DNA from: Chryseobacterium scophthalmum
GTDB taxonomy: Bacteria; Bacteroidota; Bacteroidia; Flavobacteriales; Weeksellaceae
Direction of reading: 5' to 3'
NCBI RefSeq assembly: GCF_900143185.1
Contig: NZ_FSRQ01000001.1
Span: 310,001-374,000 of the forward strand
Length of the DNA stretch: 64,000 nt
Shown here: in pieces, positions 17,594 to 25,600 of the stretch
How positions within the stretch are numbered: the first letter of the stretch is position 1
Layout of the letters: every line of letters begins with the position of its first letter
Translations under genes and position numbers: made by a program
Notes under the pieces: generated by a model
The model's input: only the letters and a program-made list of their open reading frames with translations
Databases searched by the model: none
Told to the model about the DNA's origin: nothing

Positions 17594-18574
17594 ATGATTA
17601 ATCAAAAAGAAATAAAAACAGCAGGAATCATCGGAGCCAACGGTTACACCGGAAGCGAACTGGTTCGTCTGTTGGCTTTTCATCCCAATGTGACTTTGAG
17701 TTTTTTATATAGTCGTTCAAATTCGGGGACAAAGATTTCAGATCTGTACCCGGATTTAGCGACGGTTTGTGAAATGGTTTTAACGGATAAGCCTGAAGAA
17801 GTAGATATTTTATTTTTATGTCTTCCTCATAAAGAAAGTCAGAATTGGCTGACTCAAAATCCTGTAAAAGATTCAACGTTAGTAATCGATCTAGGAAATG
17901 ATTTTCGTTTAGATGGAAATTTCGCAAACAGAGATTTTATCTACGGTCTGCCTGAGATCAACAAAAAACAACTTTCAGGAGCAAAAAGTATTGCAAATCC
18001 TGGATGTTTTGCAACGGCGATTCAACTGGCTTTGCTTCCATTAGCTCAAAAAGGTTTGTTGAATGAAGTGTACACAACGGGAATTACAGGTTCTACAGGA
18101 GCAGGTCAGTCTTTACAGGTAACGACACATTTTACCTGGAGGAATGATAATATTTCAGCCTATAAAACTTTGACACATCAGCATGTGGATGAGATCTTAC
18201 AGCAATTAGTTTCTTTTAATAAAAATGAGATCAGTCTAAATTTTGTTCCATGGAGAGGAGATTTTGCAAGAGGGATTTTTACGAGTTCCACGGTGAAAAC
18301 AGATTTAGAACTTTCAGATATCAATCAATTGTTTAGGGATTTTTATGCGAATGAGCCTTTTGTAAAGGTAAGTGAGAAAGCAATTGATTTAAAACAAGTT
18401 GTCAATACCAATCGCTGTGTGATTCATATAGAAAAGAGTGGAAATGTTGCCGTTATTCACTCAGCGATTGACAATTTGTTAAAAGGAGCTTCCGGACAGG
18501 CAGTTCAAAACATGAATCTTGCAATGGGTTGGGAGGAAAATTCAGGATTAAACTTAAAGCCGATTGCATTTTAA
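17594..18574 (+). CDS. argC: N-acetyl-gamma-glutamyl-phosphate reductase
   Basis: NADPH-dependent reduction of N-acylglutamyl phosphate to the semialdehyde. The Rossmann start is IIGANGYTGSELVRLL, the catalytic cysteine lies in NPGCFATA, and TGITGSTGAGQS and the late motif VNTNRCVIHIE also fit. I chose the ATG at 17594 (326 residues) because family members begin a few residues before the GxxGYTG motif and the upstream open frame is an intergenic repeat. Confidence 0.95.
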   Translation: MINQKEIKTAGIIGANGYTGSELVRLLAFHPNVTLSFLYSRSNSGTKISDLYPDLATVCEMVLTDKPEEVDILFLCLPHKESQNWLTQNPVKDSTLVIDLGNDFRLDGNFANRDFIYGLPEINKKQLSGAKSIANPGCFATAIQLALLPLAQKGLLNEVYTTGITGSTGAGQSLQVTTHFTWRNDNISAYKTLTHQHVDEILQQLVSFNKNEISLNFVPWRGDFARGIFTSSTVKTDLELSDINQLFRDFYANEPFVKVSEKAIDLKQVVNTNRCVIHIEKSGNVAVIHSAIDNLLKGASGQAVQNMNLAMGWEENSGLNLKPIAF

Positions 18575-18604
18575 AAGTCAATGTGAATTTTACAACTCCA
18601 TTCA

Positions 18605-18814
18605 AAAACGACTTAGGAAAATGAAGCGTTAAGAAAAATAATTTTGTGAACGTTAAGAAAATTCTACTGTTCGAAGCGCAAGAAAAATATCAAATCGAAG
18701 AATAAATATCGATTTCGCACAAGTTTTAGAATTTTTAGAGAACAAAAATATTTTTTAGCGAAAGTTTCCAGTCTTGAACTTTTGTTTCTTTTGTTTCAAG
18801 ACAAAAGAAAAATA
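18605..18814 (+). repeat. Dispersed 210-base repeat, copy 1
   Basis: Nearly the same sequence recurs at 23091-23299, also between two arg genes and in the same orientation. It begins AAAACGACTTAGGAAAATG and ends with a hairpin region GTCTTGAA (18771-18778)/TTCAAGAC (18795-18802) overlapping an alternative CTTTTGT/ACAAAAG hairpin. No coding potential. The gap between argC and argD (18575-18871) holds nothing else apart from a short CAACAA-rich stretch before argD. Confidence 0.85.
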
Positions 18815-18871
18815 TAAAAAAGATGAAGTTGTAGAATCAACAACTATCAACCAACAACAATCAACTACAAA

Positions 18872-20011
18872 ATGAATTTATTCAACGTATATCCATTATT
18901 CAACATAAATCCAGTAAAAGCTCAAGGTTCATTTCTTTGGGATGATAAAGGAGAAAAATATCTTGATTTTTACGGAGGTCATGCTGTGATTTCTATCGGA
19001 CACAACCATCCGCATTATCAAACTCAATTAAAAGAGCAGCTAGATAAAATTTCTTTCTATTCAAATTCGGTTCAGAATGAATTGCAGACTGAATTAGCTG
19101 AAAAATTAGGAAAACTTTCAGGCTTAGAAGATTATAATCTGTTTTTATGTAATTCAGGAGCTGAAGCAAACGAAAATGCTTTAAAATTGGCTTCTTTCCA
19201 CAATGGAAAAAGCAAAGTGCTGTATTTTTCAGGTTCGTTTCATGGAAGAACTTCAGCAGCTGTTTCTGTAACAGATAATCCAAAAATTGTAGCTCCGGTA
19301 AATTACGACGAAAGATTTATTAAATCTGAATGGAATAATATCGAACAGCTTGAAACCGTTTTTGAAAATCAGGGAAGCGAAATTTCATCTGTAATTATTG
19401 AAGGAATTCAGGGAGTCGGAGGAATTATGGTTCCAACGGTTGAATTTTTAACTAAAATCAAAGAGCTGTGCGGAAAATATGATGCGATTTTGATTTTAGA
19501 TGAAGTTCAATCAGGATATGGAAGAAGCGGATATTTCTTTGCGCATCAGGAATTTGGAATTGAAGCAGATATTATTACAACAGCAAAAGGAATGGGGAAC
19601 GGTTTCCCGATTGGCGGCGTTTTAATTCATCCGAAATTTCAGGCAAGTAACGGCTTGCTGGGAACAACTTTTGGTGGAAATCATTTGGCTTGTGTGGCTG
19701 CGATTGCAGTTCTGGACGTAATGAAAGATGAAAATCTTATTGCGAATGCGCAAAAAATGGGTGAGTATATTGAGGATGAAATTAAAGATCTTCCACATAT
19801 TAAAACGATCCGAAGGAAAGGTTTGATGATTGGGATTGAACTAGACAGGGATTGCTCAGAAGTAAGGAATAGCCTGTTGTACGATCATCATATTTTCACA
19901 GGAAACTCCAATGATAAGGCTGTGTTGAGGATTCTTCCGGCGCTTAACATTAAAAAAGAAGAAACTGATTTATTCATCAGTGCTTTGCAAGAAGTATTGG
20001 AGAGTATTTAA
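18872..20011 (+). CDS. argD: Acetylornithine/succinylornithine aminotransferase
   Basis: PLP-dependent class III aminotransferase converting the N-acylglutamate semialdehyde to N-acylornithine. At 379 residues it is of normal length. The PLP-binding lysine lies in TTAKGMGNGFPIGG, with the preceding LILDEVQSGYGRSG motif and the phosphate-binding NSGAEANENALK. It stands alone between two repeat-containing spacers but is co-oriented with the rest of the arg genes. Confidence 0.95.
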   Translation: MNLFNVYPLFNINPVKAQGSFLWDDKGEKYLDFYGGHAVISIGHNHPHYQTQLKEQLDKISFYSNSVQNELQTELAEKLGKLSGLEDYNLFLCNSGAEANENALKLASFHNGKSKVLYFSGSFHGRTSAAVSVTDNPKIVAPVNYDERFIKSEWNNIEQLETVFENQGSEISSVIIEGIQGVGGIMVPTVEFLTKIKELCGKYDAILILDEVQSGYGRSGYFFAHQEFGIEADIITTAKGMGNGFPIGGVLIHPKFQASNGLLGTTFGGNHLACVAAIAVLDVMKDENLIANAQKMGEYIEDEIKDLPHIKTIRRKGLMIGIELDRDCSEVRNSLLYDHHIFTGNSNDKAVLRILPALNIKKEETDLFISALQEVLESI

Positions 20012-20032
20012 TCTGTGAAAGTTACACGGTCT

Positions 20033-20109
20033 GTCATTCAGAACGAAGCAAAGTGGAGTGAAGAATCTCTTTTCATAATATTAATAGATTCTTCCTTCGT
20101 CAGAATGAC
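20033..20109. repeat. GTCATTC...GAATGAC palindromic element
   Basis: Long imperfect palindrome: arms GTCATTCAGAACGAAG and CTTCGTCAGAATGAC around an AGAATCT/AGATTCT inner stem. Elements of the same type are at 23306-23376 and, more divergent, at 24792-24874. It follows argD and may act as a transcription or RNA-stability element. Confidence 0.75.
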
Positions 20110-20127
20110 AAATGTAACTTTCAATTG

Positions 20128-20210
20128 CTGAGTGAAACGCCCTTGCGAACGAAAAATATTTTCAAGTTTAATTAAAAAAGCTTCGCGACCCTAGCGTTAA
20201 AAACTCAGAT
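20128..20210. repeat. Divergent member of the GAGTGAAA/GCGAAC/GCGTTAAAA repeat family
   Basis: Contains GCTGAGTGAAACGCCCTTGCG and a later GCGTTAAAAA motif in the same order as the repeats at 35129-35232 and 41022-41130, but more degraded. It fills the remaining spacer before argF'. Confidence 0.45.
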
Positions 20211-20247
20211 AATATGTAAGATAAAAAATCTTTAAAATTAATTCAAA

Positions 20248-21204
20248 ATGAAAAAATTCACCTCTGTAAGTGATGTTGAAAACTTACAGGAAATCATACA
20301 AAAAGCTTTACAAATTAAAGAAAATCCTCTTTCGGAAACCCAGAAAGGAAAAGGAAAAACCATCGGACTTGTCTTTTTAAATTCAAGTTTGAGAACACGT
20401 TTAAGCAGTCAGATTGCAGCGCAAAATTTAGGGTTAAATGTATTAACGTTAAACGCGGCTCAGGAAGCATGGAATTTAGAATTTGCGGATGGAGCCGTAA
20501 TGAACGGCGATACTGTAGAGCATATCAAAGATGCCATTGAAGTATTAAATCAATATTGTGATATCATCGCGGTTCGTTGTTTTGCAGGAATGAAAAGCAA
20601 GGAAGATGATGTTAATGAAAGTATTTTAAGCCAGTTCTTGCAACATGCAAAAGTTCCGGTTATTTCATTGGAATCCGCAACTCGTCACCCTTTACAAAGT
20701 TTGGCAGATTGCATCACGATTACTGAAAACTGGAAAAAAGAACATAAACCAAAAGTAGTGCTCACTTGGGCTCCTCATATCAAACCAATCGCTCATGCAG
20801 TGGGAAATTCTTTTGCAGAATGGATGCAGGAAATGGATGTTGAGTTGGTAATTGCGAATCCGGAAGGGTATGATTTGGATAAAAATTTCACAAAAGATGT
20901 AAAAGTAATTCATAATCAGGATGAAGCGTTGAAAGATGCAGATTTTATTTATGTGAAAAACTGGTCATCTTTTGATGATTATGCAGCAATGCCAGAAGTG
21001 AAAGAAAACTGGATGCTGACGAACGAAAAATTAGCCAATACCAATCAGGCAAAAGTAATGCACTGTCTTCCCGTTCGTCGTAATGTAGAATTGAGTGATG
21101 AGGTGATGGATGGTGAAAATTCCATCATTTATCAACAGGCAAAAAATCGAATTTTCTCCGCACAAGCTGTTTTCAGTGAAATTTTGGATGAATTGAATTC
21201 TTAA
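20248..21204 (+). CDS. argF': N-acetylornithine or N-succinylornithine carbamoyltransferase
   Basis: Transfers a carbamoyl group to N-acylornithine, the variant arginine route found in Bacteroidota and Xanthomonas. At 318 residues it carries the carbamoyl-phosphate loop as NSSLRTR (in place of STRT of ornithine transcarbamylase) and the C-terminal HCLPVRRN motif of this subgroup. By eye, the specificity position (Glu92 in Xanthomonas AOTCase, Pro90 in Bacteroides SOTCase) is Val90 in NGDTVEHIK, so the acyl group is uncertain. The carbamoyl phosphate probably comes from CarAB encoded downstream. Confidence 0.92.
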   Translation: MKKFTSVSDVENLQEIIQKALQIKENPLSETQKGKGKTIGLVFLNSSLRTRLSSQIAAQNLGLNVLTLNAAQEAWNLEFADGAVMNGDTVEHIKDAIEVLNQYCDIIAVRCFAGMKSKEDDVNESILSQFLQHAKVPVISLESATRHPLQSLADCITITENWKKEHKPKVVLTWAPHIKPIAHAVGNSFAEWMQEMDVELVIANPEGYDLDKNFTKDVKVIHNQDEALKDADFIYVKNWSSFDDYAAMPEVKENWMLTNEKLANTNQAKVMHCLPVRRNVELSDEVMDGENSIIYQQAKNRIFSAQAVFSEILDELNS

Positions 21205-21240
21205 CAACTAAACCTCATAGGTTCTCAAAAAAGGTTTGTA

Positions 21241-22035
21241 ATGAAAGAAAAATTATACATTATAAAAATCGGCGGTGCTTTAATTGATGATGAGGAATTA
21301 TTGAACGAATTTCTGGAGCAGTTTTCTGAAATTCAAGAAAAGAAAATTCTGGTTCATGGTGGCGGAAAATTAGCAACAACTTTAGCTGATAAATTAGGCG
21401 TTGAACAAAAAATGATTAACGGACGAAGAATCACGGATAAAGAAACGTTGGATATTGTAGCGATGGTTTATGCGGGAGGAATCAATAAAAATATTGTAGC
21501 AAAACTTCAGCATAAAAAATGCAAAGCAATGGGTTTTTCGGGAGCTGATGCCAATTTAATTAAAGCTAAAAAAAGAGAACATGCGGAAATAGATTTCGGA
21601 TTTGTGGGTGATATTACGGAGAAAAGTATTAATAAAAAATTGATTTCAAAATTGCTTAAACTGGAATTAGTTCCGGTATTTTCTGCAATTACTCACGATA
21701 AAAAAGGAAATCTGTTCAATACGAATGCAGATACTATCGCTTCAGTAATTGCGCAGGCTTTATCGATAAAATATGATGTTGAATTATTGTATTGTTTTGA
21801 TAAAGAAGGTGTTTTGGAAGATGTGAACAATTCTCAATCTGTTATAAAAAATATTTCTGAAGACGAATTTTCAACTTTAAAAGAAGAAGGGAAATTACAC
21901 AAAGGGATTCTTCCAAAGTTAGAAAATGCTCTTGGAGCAGTGAAAAATAAAGTTAATAAGGTATTCTTGATTAAGGAAACCGCACTAAAAAACCATATAG
22001 AAAATCATCATGCAGGAACTGAAATCTGTTTATAA
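21241..22035 (+). CDS. argB: Acetylglutamate kinase
   Basis: Phosphorylates N-acylglutamate. Amino-acid kinase fold, 264 residues: N-terminal IIKIGGALID, the glycine-rich VHGGGKLAT loop, and the later NTNADTIASVIAQAL motif. It lacks the N-terminal helix found in arginine-inhibited hexameric enzymes, which suggests a dimeric form not inhibited by arginine (inference from length). It lies 36 bases after argF' and overlaps argE by 26 bases. Confidence 0.94.
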   Translation: MKEKLYIIKIGGALIDDEELLNEFLEQFSEIQEKKILVHGGGKLATTLADKLGVEQKMINGRRITDKETLDIVAMVYAGGINKNIVAKLQHKKCKAMGFSGADANLIKAKKREHAEIDFGFVGDITEKSINKKLISKLLKLELVPVFSAITHDKKGNLFNTNADTIASVIAQALSIKYDVELLYCFDKEGVLEDVNNSQSVIKNISEDEFSTLKEEGKLHKGILPKLENALGAVKNKVNKVFLIKETALKNHIENHHAGTEICL

Positions 22036-23092
22036 TAAAGAAGAATTACTGAATAATGCAGTGGATTTGTTGAAAAAACTGATTGGAATTCCGTCATTCA
22101 GCAAAGATGAATTTAATACGTCTGTGGAAATTGAAAACTTTTTTAAAAAGAACAATATTCCGACAAAACGTTTTAAAAATAACATCTGGGCAGTGAATAA
22201 AAATTTTGATGTTTTCAAACCATCAATTTTGTTGAATACGCATCACGATACCGTAAAACCGAATAAAGCTTACACTTTAGACCCTTTTTTACCGATTGAA
22301 AAAGATGGAAAGTTATTCGGATTGGGAAGCAACGATGCGGGAGCTTCTCTAGTTTCGATGGCGCAGGTTTTTTTACATTTTTTTGATAAAGAAGATTTAA
22401 AATATAATTTAGTTATTGCTTTGACGGCAGAGGAGGAGATTTCAGGTTTTGACGGAATTGAAGCCTTATTTCCTCAGTTACCCAATGTCGAACTCGCCAT
22501 TGTAGGAGAGCCAACGCAGATGAATCTGGCGATTGCGGAAAAAGGACTTTTAGTCATTGACGGGGAAATGAAAGGCACTCCTTCTCACGCTGCTCATCCA
22601 AATGATGATAATTCGATTGTAAAATGCATGGAAGATTTGCAGCAAATTTTAAACTTCAAATTTCCAAAAGTTTCAGATTATTTAGGTGAAGTTAAAGTTA
22701 CACTTTCAGGAATTCATGCCGGAGTTCAGCATAATGTCGTTCCAGAATCGTGCGCTTTTACTTTGGATGTGAGAGTTACGGATGAATATTCGAATAAAGA
22801 AGCGTTTGAGATCATTCAATCGCAGATGAAATCGACTTTAACGGTAAGGTCTTTCAGGTTAAATTCATCAAAAATCGAAATGGAACATCCATTCGTACAG
22901 GCTGGTTTGGAAATCGGTAGGACAACATATGGCTCTCCAACTTCATCCGATCAGGCAATCATTCCTTGTACATCGGTAAAAATCGGTCCTGGTGACAGTA
23001 GGCGTTCTCACACAGCGGATGAATACATATATATAAATGAAATAAAAGAAGGGATTGATATTTATATTCAAATCCTTGAAAAAGTTTTATAA
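22010..23092 (+). CDS. argE: M20-family N-acetylornithine/N-acylcitrulline deacylase
   Basis: Zinc amidohydrolase (360 residues) removing the acyl group. Metal ligands are visible in NTHHDTVKP and GSNDAGASL, the catalytic glutamate in TAEEEISG, and the dimerisation-domain histidine in GTPSHAAHP. Because ArgF' acts on N-acylornithine, the true substrate is probably N-acylcitrulline. It starts inside argB (26-base overlap) and its stop overlaps the start of the second 210-base repeat. Confidence 0.93.
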   Translation: MQELKSVYNKEELLNNAVDLLKKLIGIPSFSKDEFNTSVEIENFFKKNNIPTKRFKNNIWAVNKNFDVFKPSILLNTHHDTVKPNKAYTLDPFLPIEKDGKLFGLGSNDAGASLVSMAQVFLHFFDKEDLKYNLVIALTAEEEISGFDGIEALFPQLPNVELAIVGEPTQMNLAIAEKGLLVIDGEMKGTPSHAAHPNDDNSIVKCMEDLQQILNFKFPKVSDYLGEVKVTLSGIHAGVQHNVVPESCAFTLDVRVTDEYSNKEAFEIIQSQMKSTLTVRSFRLNSSKIEMEHPFVQAGLEIGRTTYGSPTSSDQAIIPCTSVKIGPGDSRRSHTADEYIYINEIKEGIDIYIQILEKVL

Positions 23093-23299
23093 AACGACTT
23101 AGGAAAATGGAGCGTTAAGAAAAATAGTTTTATGAACGTTAAGAAAATCCAACTGTTTGAGTGCGAGACAAATATAGAATTGAAGAACCAATATTCAATT
23201 CGCACGAGTTTTGGGATTTTTAGAGAATAAAAATATTTTTTAGCGGAAGTTTCCAGTCTTGAATTTTTGTTTCTTTTGTTTCAAGACAAAAGAAAAATA
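23091..23299 (+). repeat. Dispersed 210-base repeat, copy 2
   Basis: Near-identical in order and length to 18605-18814, beginning AAAACGACTTAGGAAAATGG and ending with the same double hairpin GTCTTGAA/TTCAAGAC. Its first base pair overlaps the argE stop codon. The 368-base spacer between argE and argH consists of this repeat, the palindrome at 23306-23376 and a short CCAGCTTCC-rich stretch before argH. Confidence 0.85.
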
Positions 23300-23305
23300 G
23301 TAGGT

Positions 23306-23376
23306 TTTGTCATTCAGAAAGCGAAGTGAAAAATCTGCATTTTTAAAATAGATTCCTCCTTCGTCGGAATGACAAA
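23306..23376. repeat. TTTGTCATTC...GAATGACAAA palindromic element
   Basis: Imperfect palindrome with outer arms TTTGTCATTC and GAATGACAAA and inner GCGAAG/CTTCG pairing. It belongs to the same family as 20033-20109. Confidence 0.75.
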
Positions 23377-23460
23377 GCGAATAAAATAAAAAAGAAGATA
23401 AAGCGGTTGGTAGTGAACTTCCAGCACCCAGCTTCCATCTTCCAACAAAAAAGAAATTTT

Positions 23461-24765
23461 ATGAAAAAAATATGGCAAAAAGATGACAATGCCACCAATA
23501 TATTAGTCAACAAATTTACAGTCGGGAAAGATCTTGACTTTGATGAACGTCTGGCGAAATACGATGTTCAAGGTTCGATGGCGCATTGTAAAATGTTGGC
23601 AGAAGTGGGAATTATTTCCAGTGAAGAATCAAAGCAGATGTTATCTGTTTTGGGAGAGATTTTAGAAGATATCGAAAATGGAACTTTTGAAATCGATAAA
23701 ACTGCGGAAGACATTCACTCGCAGGTTGAATCTATCTTAATTGAAAAATTAGAAGATACAGGAAAGAAAATTCATACGGCGCGTTCTAGAAATGATCAGG
23801 TTTTATTAGATATTAAATTGTATTTGGTTGATGAAATTCGTGAAATTACAGCGTTGACAGACGAATTCTTTCAAATATTAATCAAACTGGCGGATCAGCA
23901 TAAAAATATTTTGCTTCCAGGTTATACGCATTTACAGATTGCGATGCCTTCATCGTTTGGATTATGGTTTGGAGCGTATGCAGAAGCGTTGTTAGATGAT
24001 ATCGAAATGCTATTTTCGGTTAAAAATATCATTAATAAAAATCCACTGGGTTCTGCTGCAGGATATGGTTCGTCTTTCCCGATTGACCGTGAGAGTACGA
24101 CTTATAATTTAGGTTTCCAGTCGATGAATTATAATTCGGTTTATGCTCAAATGACGCGTGGAAAGTCAGAGAAAATGTTGTCTATGGCAATGGCAAATTT
24201 GGCAGGAACGTTAGGTAAATTTTCTTATGATGTTTGTCTGTATTTAAGTCAGAATTTTGATTTTATCAGTTTTCCTAAAGAATTTACAACGGGAAGCAGC
24301 ATTATGCCTCACAAGAAAAATCCGGATATTTTTGAGCTGGTTCGTGCTCGTTGCAACAGAATTCAGTCGTTACCGAATGAGTTTATTTTGTTAACAACTA
24401 ATCTTCCATCAGGCTATCATCGAGATATGCAGCTGACGAAGGAAATTCTTTTCCCGGCAATCGATTCTTTGAAAGAATGTCTGGAGATTTTGGGTTATAC
24501 CTTACCGAATATTCAGGTGAAAGACGGAATTCTTGAAGACGAAAAGTATAAATATCTTTTCAGTGTAGAGAAAATTAATGAAGAAGTAAAAAATGGAAGT
24601 TCATTCCGTGATGCCTATGTAAAAGTAGGGCAGGAGATCGAAAACAATGAGTTCGATTTTGAAATAGGAAATCTAAATCATACCCATCAGGGAAGTATTG
24701 GGAATCTTTGTTTAGATAAGATAGAATATCAGTTTAATAAACTGAAAAACAAATTGTTGGGTTGA
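23461..24765 (+). CDS. argH: Argininosuccinate lyase
   Basis: Cleaves argininosuccinate to arginine and fumarate, the last step of the pathway. Fumarase/aspartase superfamily: signature GSSIMPHKKNPD, catalytic histidine in the GYTHLQIAMP motif, and EDIHSQVE early on. I start it at the ATG at 23461 (434 residues), since the family begins with MKxIWQK-like sequence; the longer upstream frame runs into the spacer. Confidence 0.95.
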   Translation: MKKIWQKDDNATNILVNKFTVGKDLDFDERLAKYDVQGSMAHCKMLAEVGIISSEESKQMLSVLGEILEDIENGTFEIDKTAEDIHSQVESILIEKLEDTGKKIHTARSRNDQVLLDIKLYLVDEIREITALTDEFFQILIKLADQHKNILLPGYTHLQIAMPSSFGLWFGAYAEALLDDIEMLFSVKNIINKNPLGSAAGYGSSFPIDRESTTYNLGFQSMNYNSVYAQMTRGKSEKMLSMAMANLAGTLGKFSYDVCLYLSQNFDFISFPKEFTTGSSIMPHKKNPDIFELVRARCNRIQSLPNEFILLTTNLPSGYHRDMQLTKEILFPAIDSLKECLEILGYTLPNIQVKDGILEDEKYKYLFSVEKINEEVKNGSSFRDAYVKVGQEIENNEFDFEIGNLNHTHQGSIGNLCLDKIEYQFNKLKNKLLG

Positions 24766-24791
24766 TAGTTTTAAACTAAAGTTATTCTTAG

Positions 24792-24874
24792 ATGCTTCGA
24801 CTCCGCTCAGCATAAAACCGCTAGAAAATGACTTTTAGTATTAGAAATGTCATGTTGAGCGAAGTCGGAAGCAT
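24792..24874. repeat. Palindrome between convergent argH and Lrp genes
   Basis: Arms ATGCTTCGACTCCGCTCAGCAT and its imperfect complement ending CGGAAGCAT, each about 22 bases, separated by about 38 bases. Sited between the 3' ends of two convergent genes, it probably works as a bidirectional terminator. Confidence 0.75.
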
Positions 24875-24895
24875 TTTCAAATAATTAAATATTTT

Positions 24896-25357
24896 TTAAC
24901 CGAGATCAATCTTAAACTTAGTAGATTTTTTAACTTCGTGAAGTACGATAGAACTATGATATTGTCCGATATTAGGAATATTTGAAATTACATTTACCGT
25001 AAAATTATTGTAAGAATTGATGTCTTTAGCGATAATTTTCAGCATATAATCATATTCGCCTGAAAGGCTGATGATTTCCTGAACTTCATCGTGTTGCATA
25101 ATGTTTTTCTCAAAAGTTTCAAGCACTTTTTTAGATTGTTCTTTCAAACGAACATTGCAATAAACAACAATATTTAAGCCCAGTTTTTCACGGTTCAAAA
25201 GACCTACGTATTTTTCGATGATTCCCTGTTTTTCCAGCTGTTTGATACGTTCATAAGTCGGAGTAAAGGTAAGACCAATCTTTTCTGAAATTTCTTTCAC
25301 AGAATAGGTAGAGTCTTCCTGAATGATGCTGAGAATCATTTTGTCTTTTAAATCCAT
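24896..25357 (-). CDS. Lrp/AsnC-family transcriptional regulator
   Basis: 153 residues from the ATG at 25357: N-terminal winged HTH (YSVKEISEKIGLTFTPTYERIKQLEKQGII) and C-terminal RAM/AsnC ligand-binding domain (NIVVYCNVRL...LSGEYDYMLKI). It is inserted between the arginine and pyrimidine genes and divergent from pyrB, about 125 bases from the pyr leader start. An amino-acid ligand and control of the neighbouring arg genes are plausible but unproven. Confidence 0.92.
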   Translation of the reverse strand: MDLKDKMILSIIQEDSTYSVKEISEKIGLTFTPTYERIKQLEKQGIIEKYVGLLNREKLGLNIVVYCNVRLKEQSKKVLETFEKNIMQHDEVQEIISLSGEYDYMLKIIAKDINSYNNFTVNVISNIPNIGQYHSSIVLHEVKKSTKFKIDLG

Positions 25358-25444
25358 AAAAATGATGTTGAGTTTTAACAAAAGTAGTATTTAAAAATGA
25401 AAATAAAGAGAGATTAAGATTTTTTAATTTTATAGGAATTTTGA

Positions 25445-25476
25445 TTTTGTCAGTTCGCCAAAATGTTATATCTTTG
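25445..25476 (+). promoter_or_regulatory. Promoter of the pyrB-carA-carB operon
   Basis: TTTTG at 25445-25449 and TATCTTTG at 25469-25476, separated by 19 bases. This matches the Bacteroidota housekeeping consensus (TTTG, about 19, TAnnTTTG). The same spacing is seen at the tRNA-Ser promoter. The transcription start should lie a few bases downstream, around 25480-25484. Confidence 0.75.
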
Positions 25477-25482
25477 CACCTA

Positions 25483-25554
25483 ATGAATAACACAGTATTT
25501 ATATCATTAGAATTACCGGGCGTAGACGCCCTTTACGATATTTATTTATTTTAA
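25483..25554 (+). CDS. Putative pyr leader peptide, 23 codons
   Basis: Short ORF between the pyr promoter and the attenuator. It begins MNNTVFISLELP and ends DIYLF. Its stop codon (25552-25554) overlaps the 5' arm of the terminator, so a ribosome reaching the end would block hairpin formation, as in E. coli pyrL. The last codons are very U-rich. Caveat: the predicted transcription start is at or just before the ATG, so translation would be leaderless, and the ORF could be fortuitous. Confidence 0.5.
   Translation: MNNTVFISLELPGVDALYDIYLF
25518..25531 (+). promoter_or_regulatory. Possible RNA polymerase pause hairpin in the pyr leader
   Basis: GGGCG-TAGA-CGCCC, a perfect 5-base stem with a 4-base loop, directly followed by a U-rich tract (TTTACGATATTTATTTATTTT). 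The order matches the pyrBI leader, where UTP shortage stalls polymerase in such a tract. Confidence 0.55.
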
Positions 25555-25582
25555 GCGAAGATATTTTCTTCGCTTTTTTTTT
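25553..25582 (+). terminator. Attenuator upstream of pyrB
   Basis: Perfect 9-base stem AAGCGAAGA/TCTTCGCTT with a 5-base loop and a run of nine Ts, 18 bases before the pyrB start. As an intrinsic terminator between the promoter and first structural gene, it implies conditional read-through. Confidence 0.85.
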
Positions 25583-25600
25583 GTAAAAAATTAAGATATT

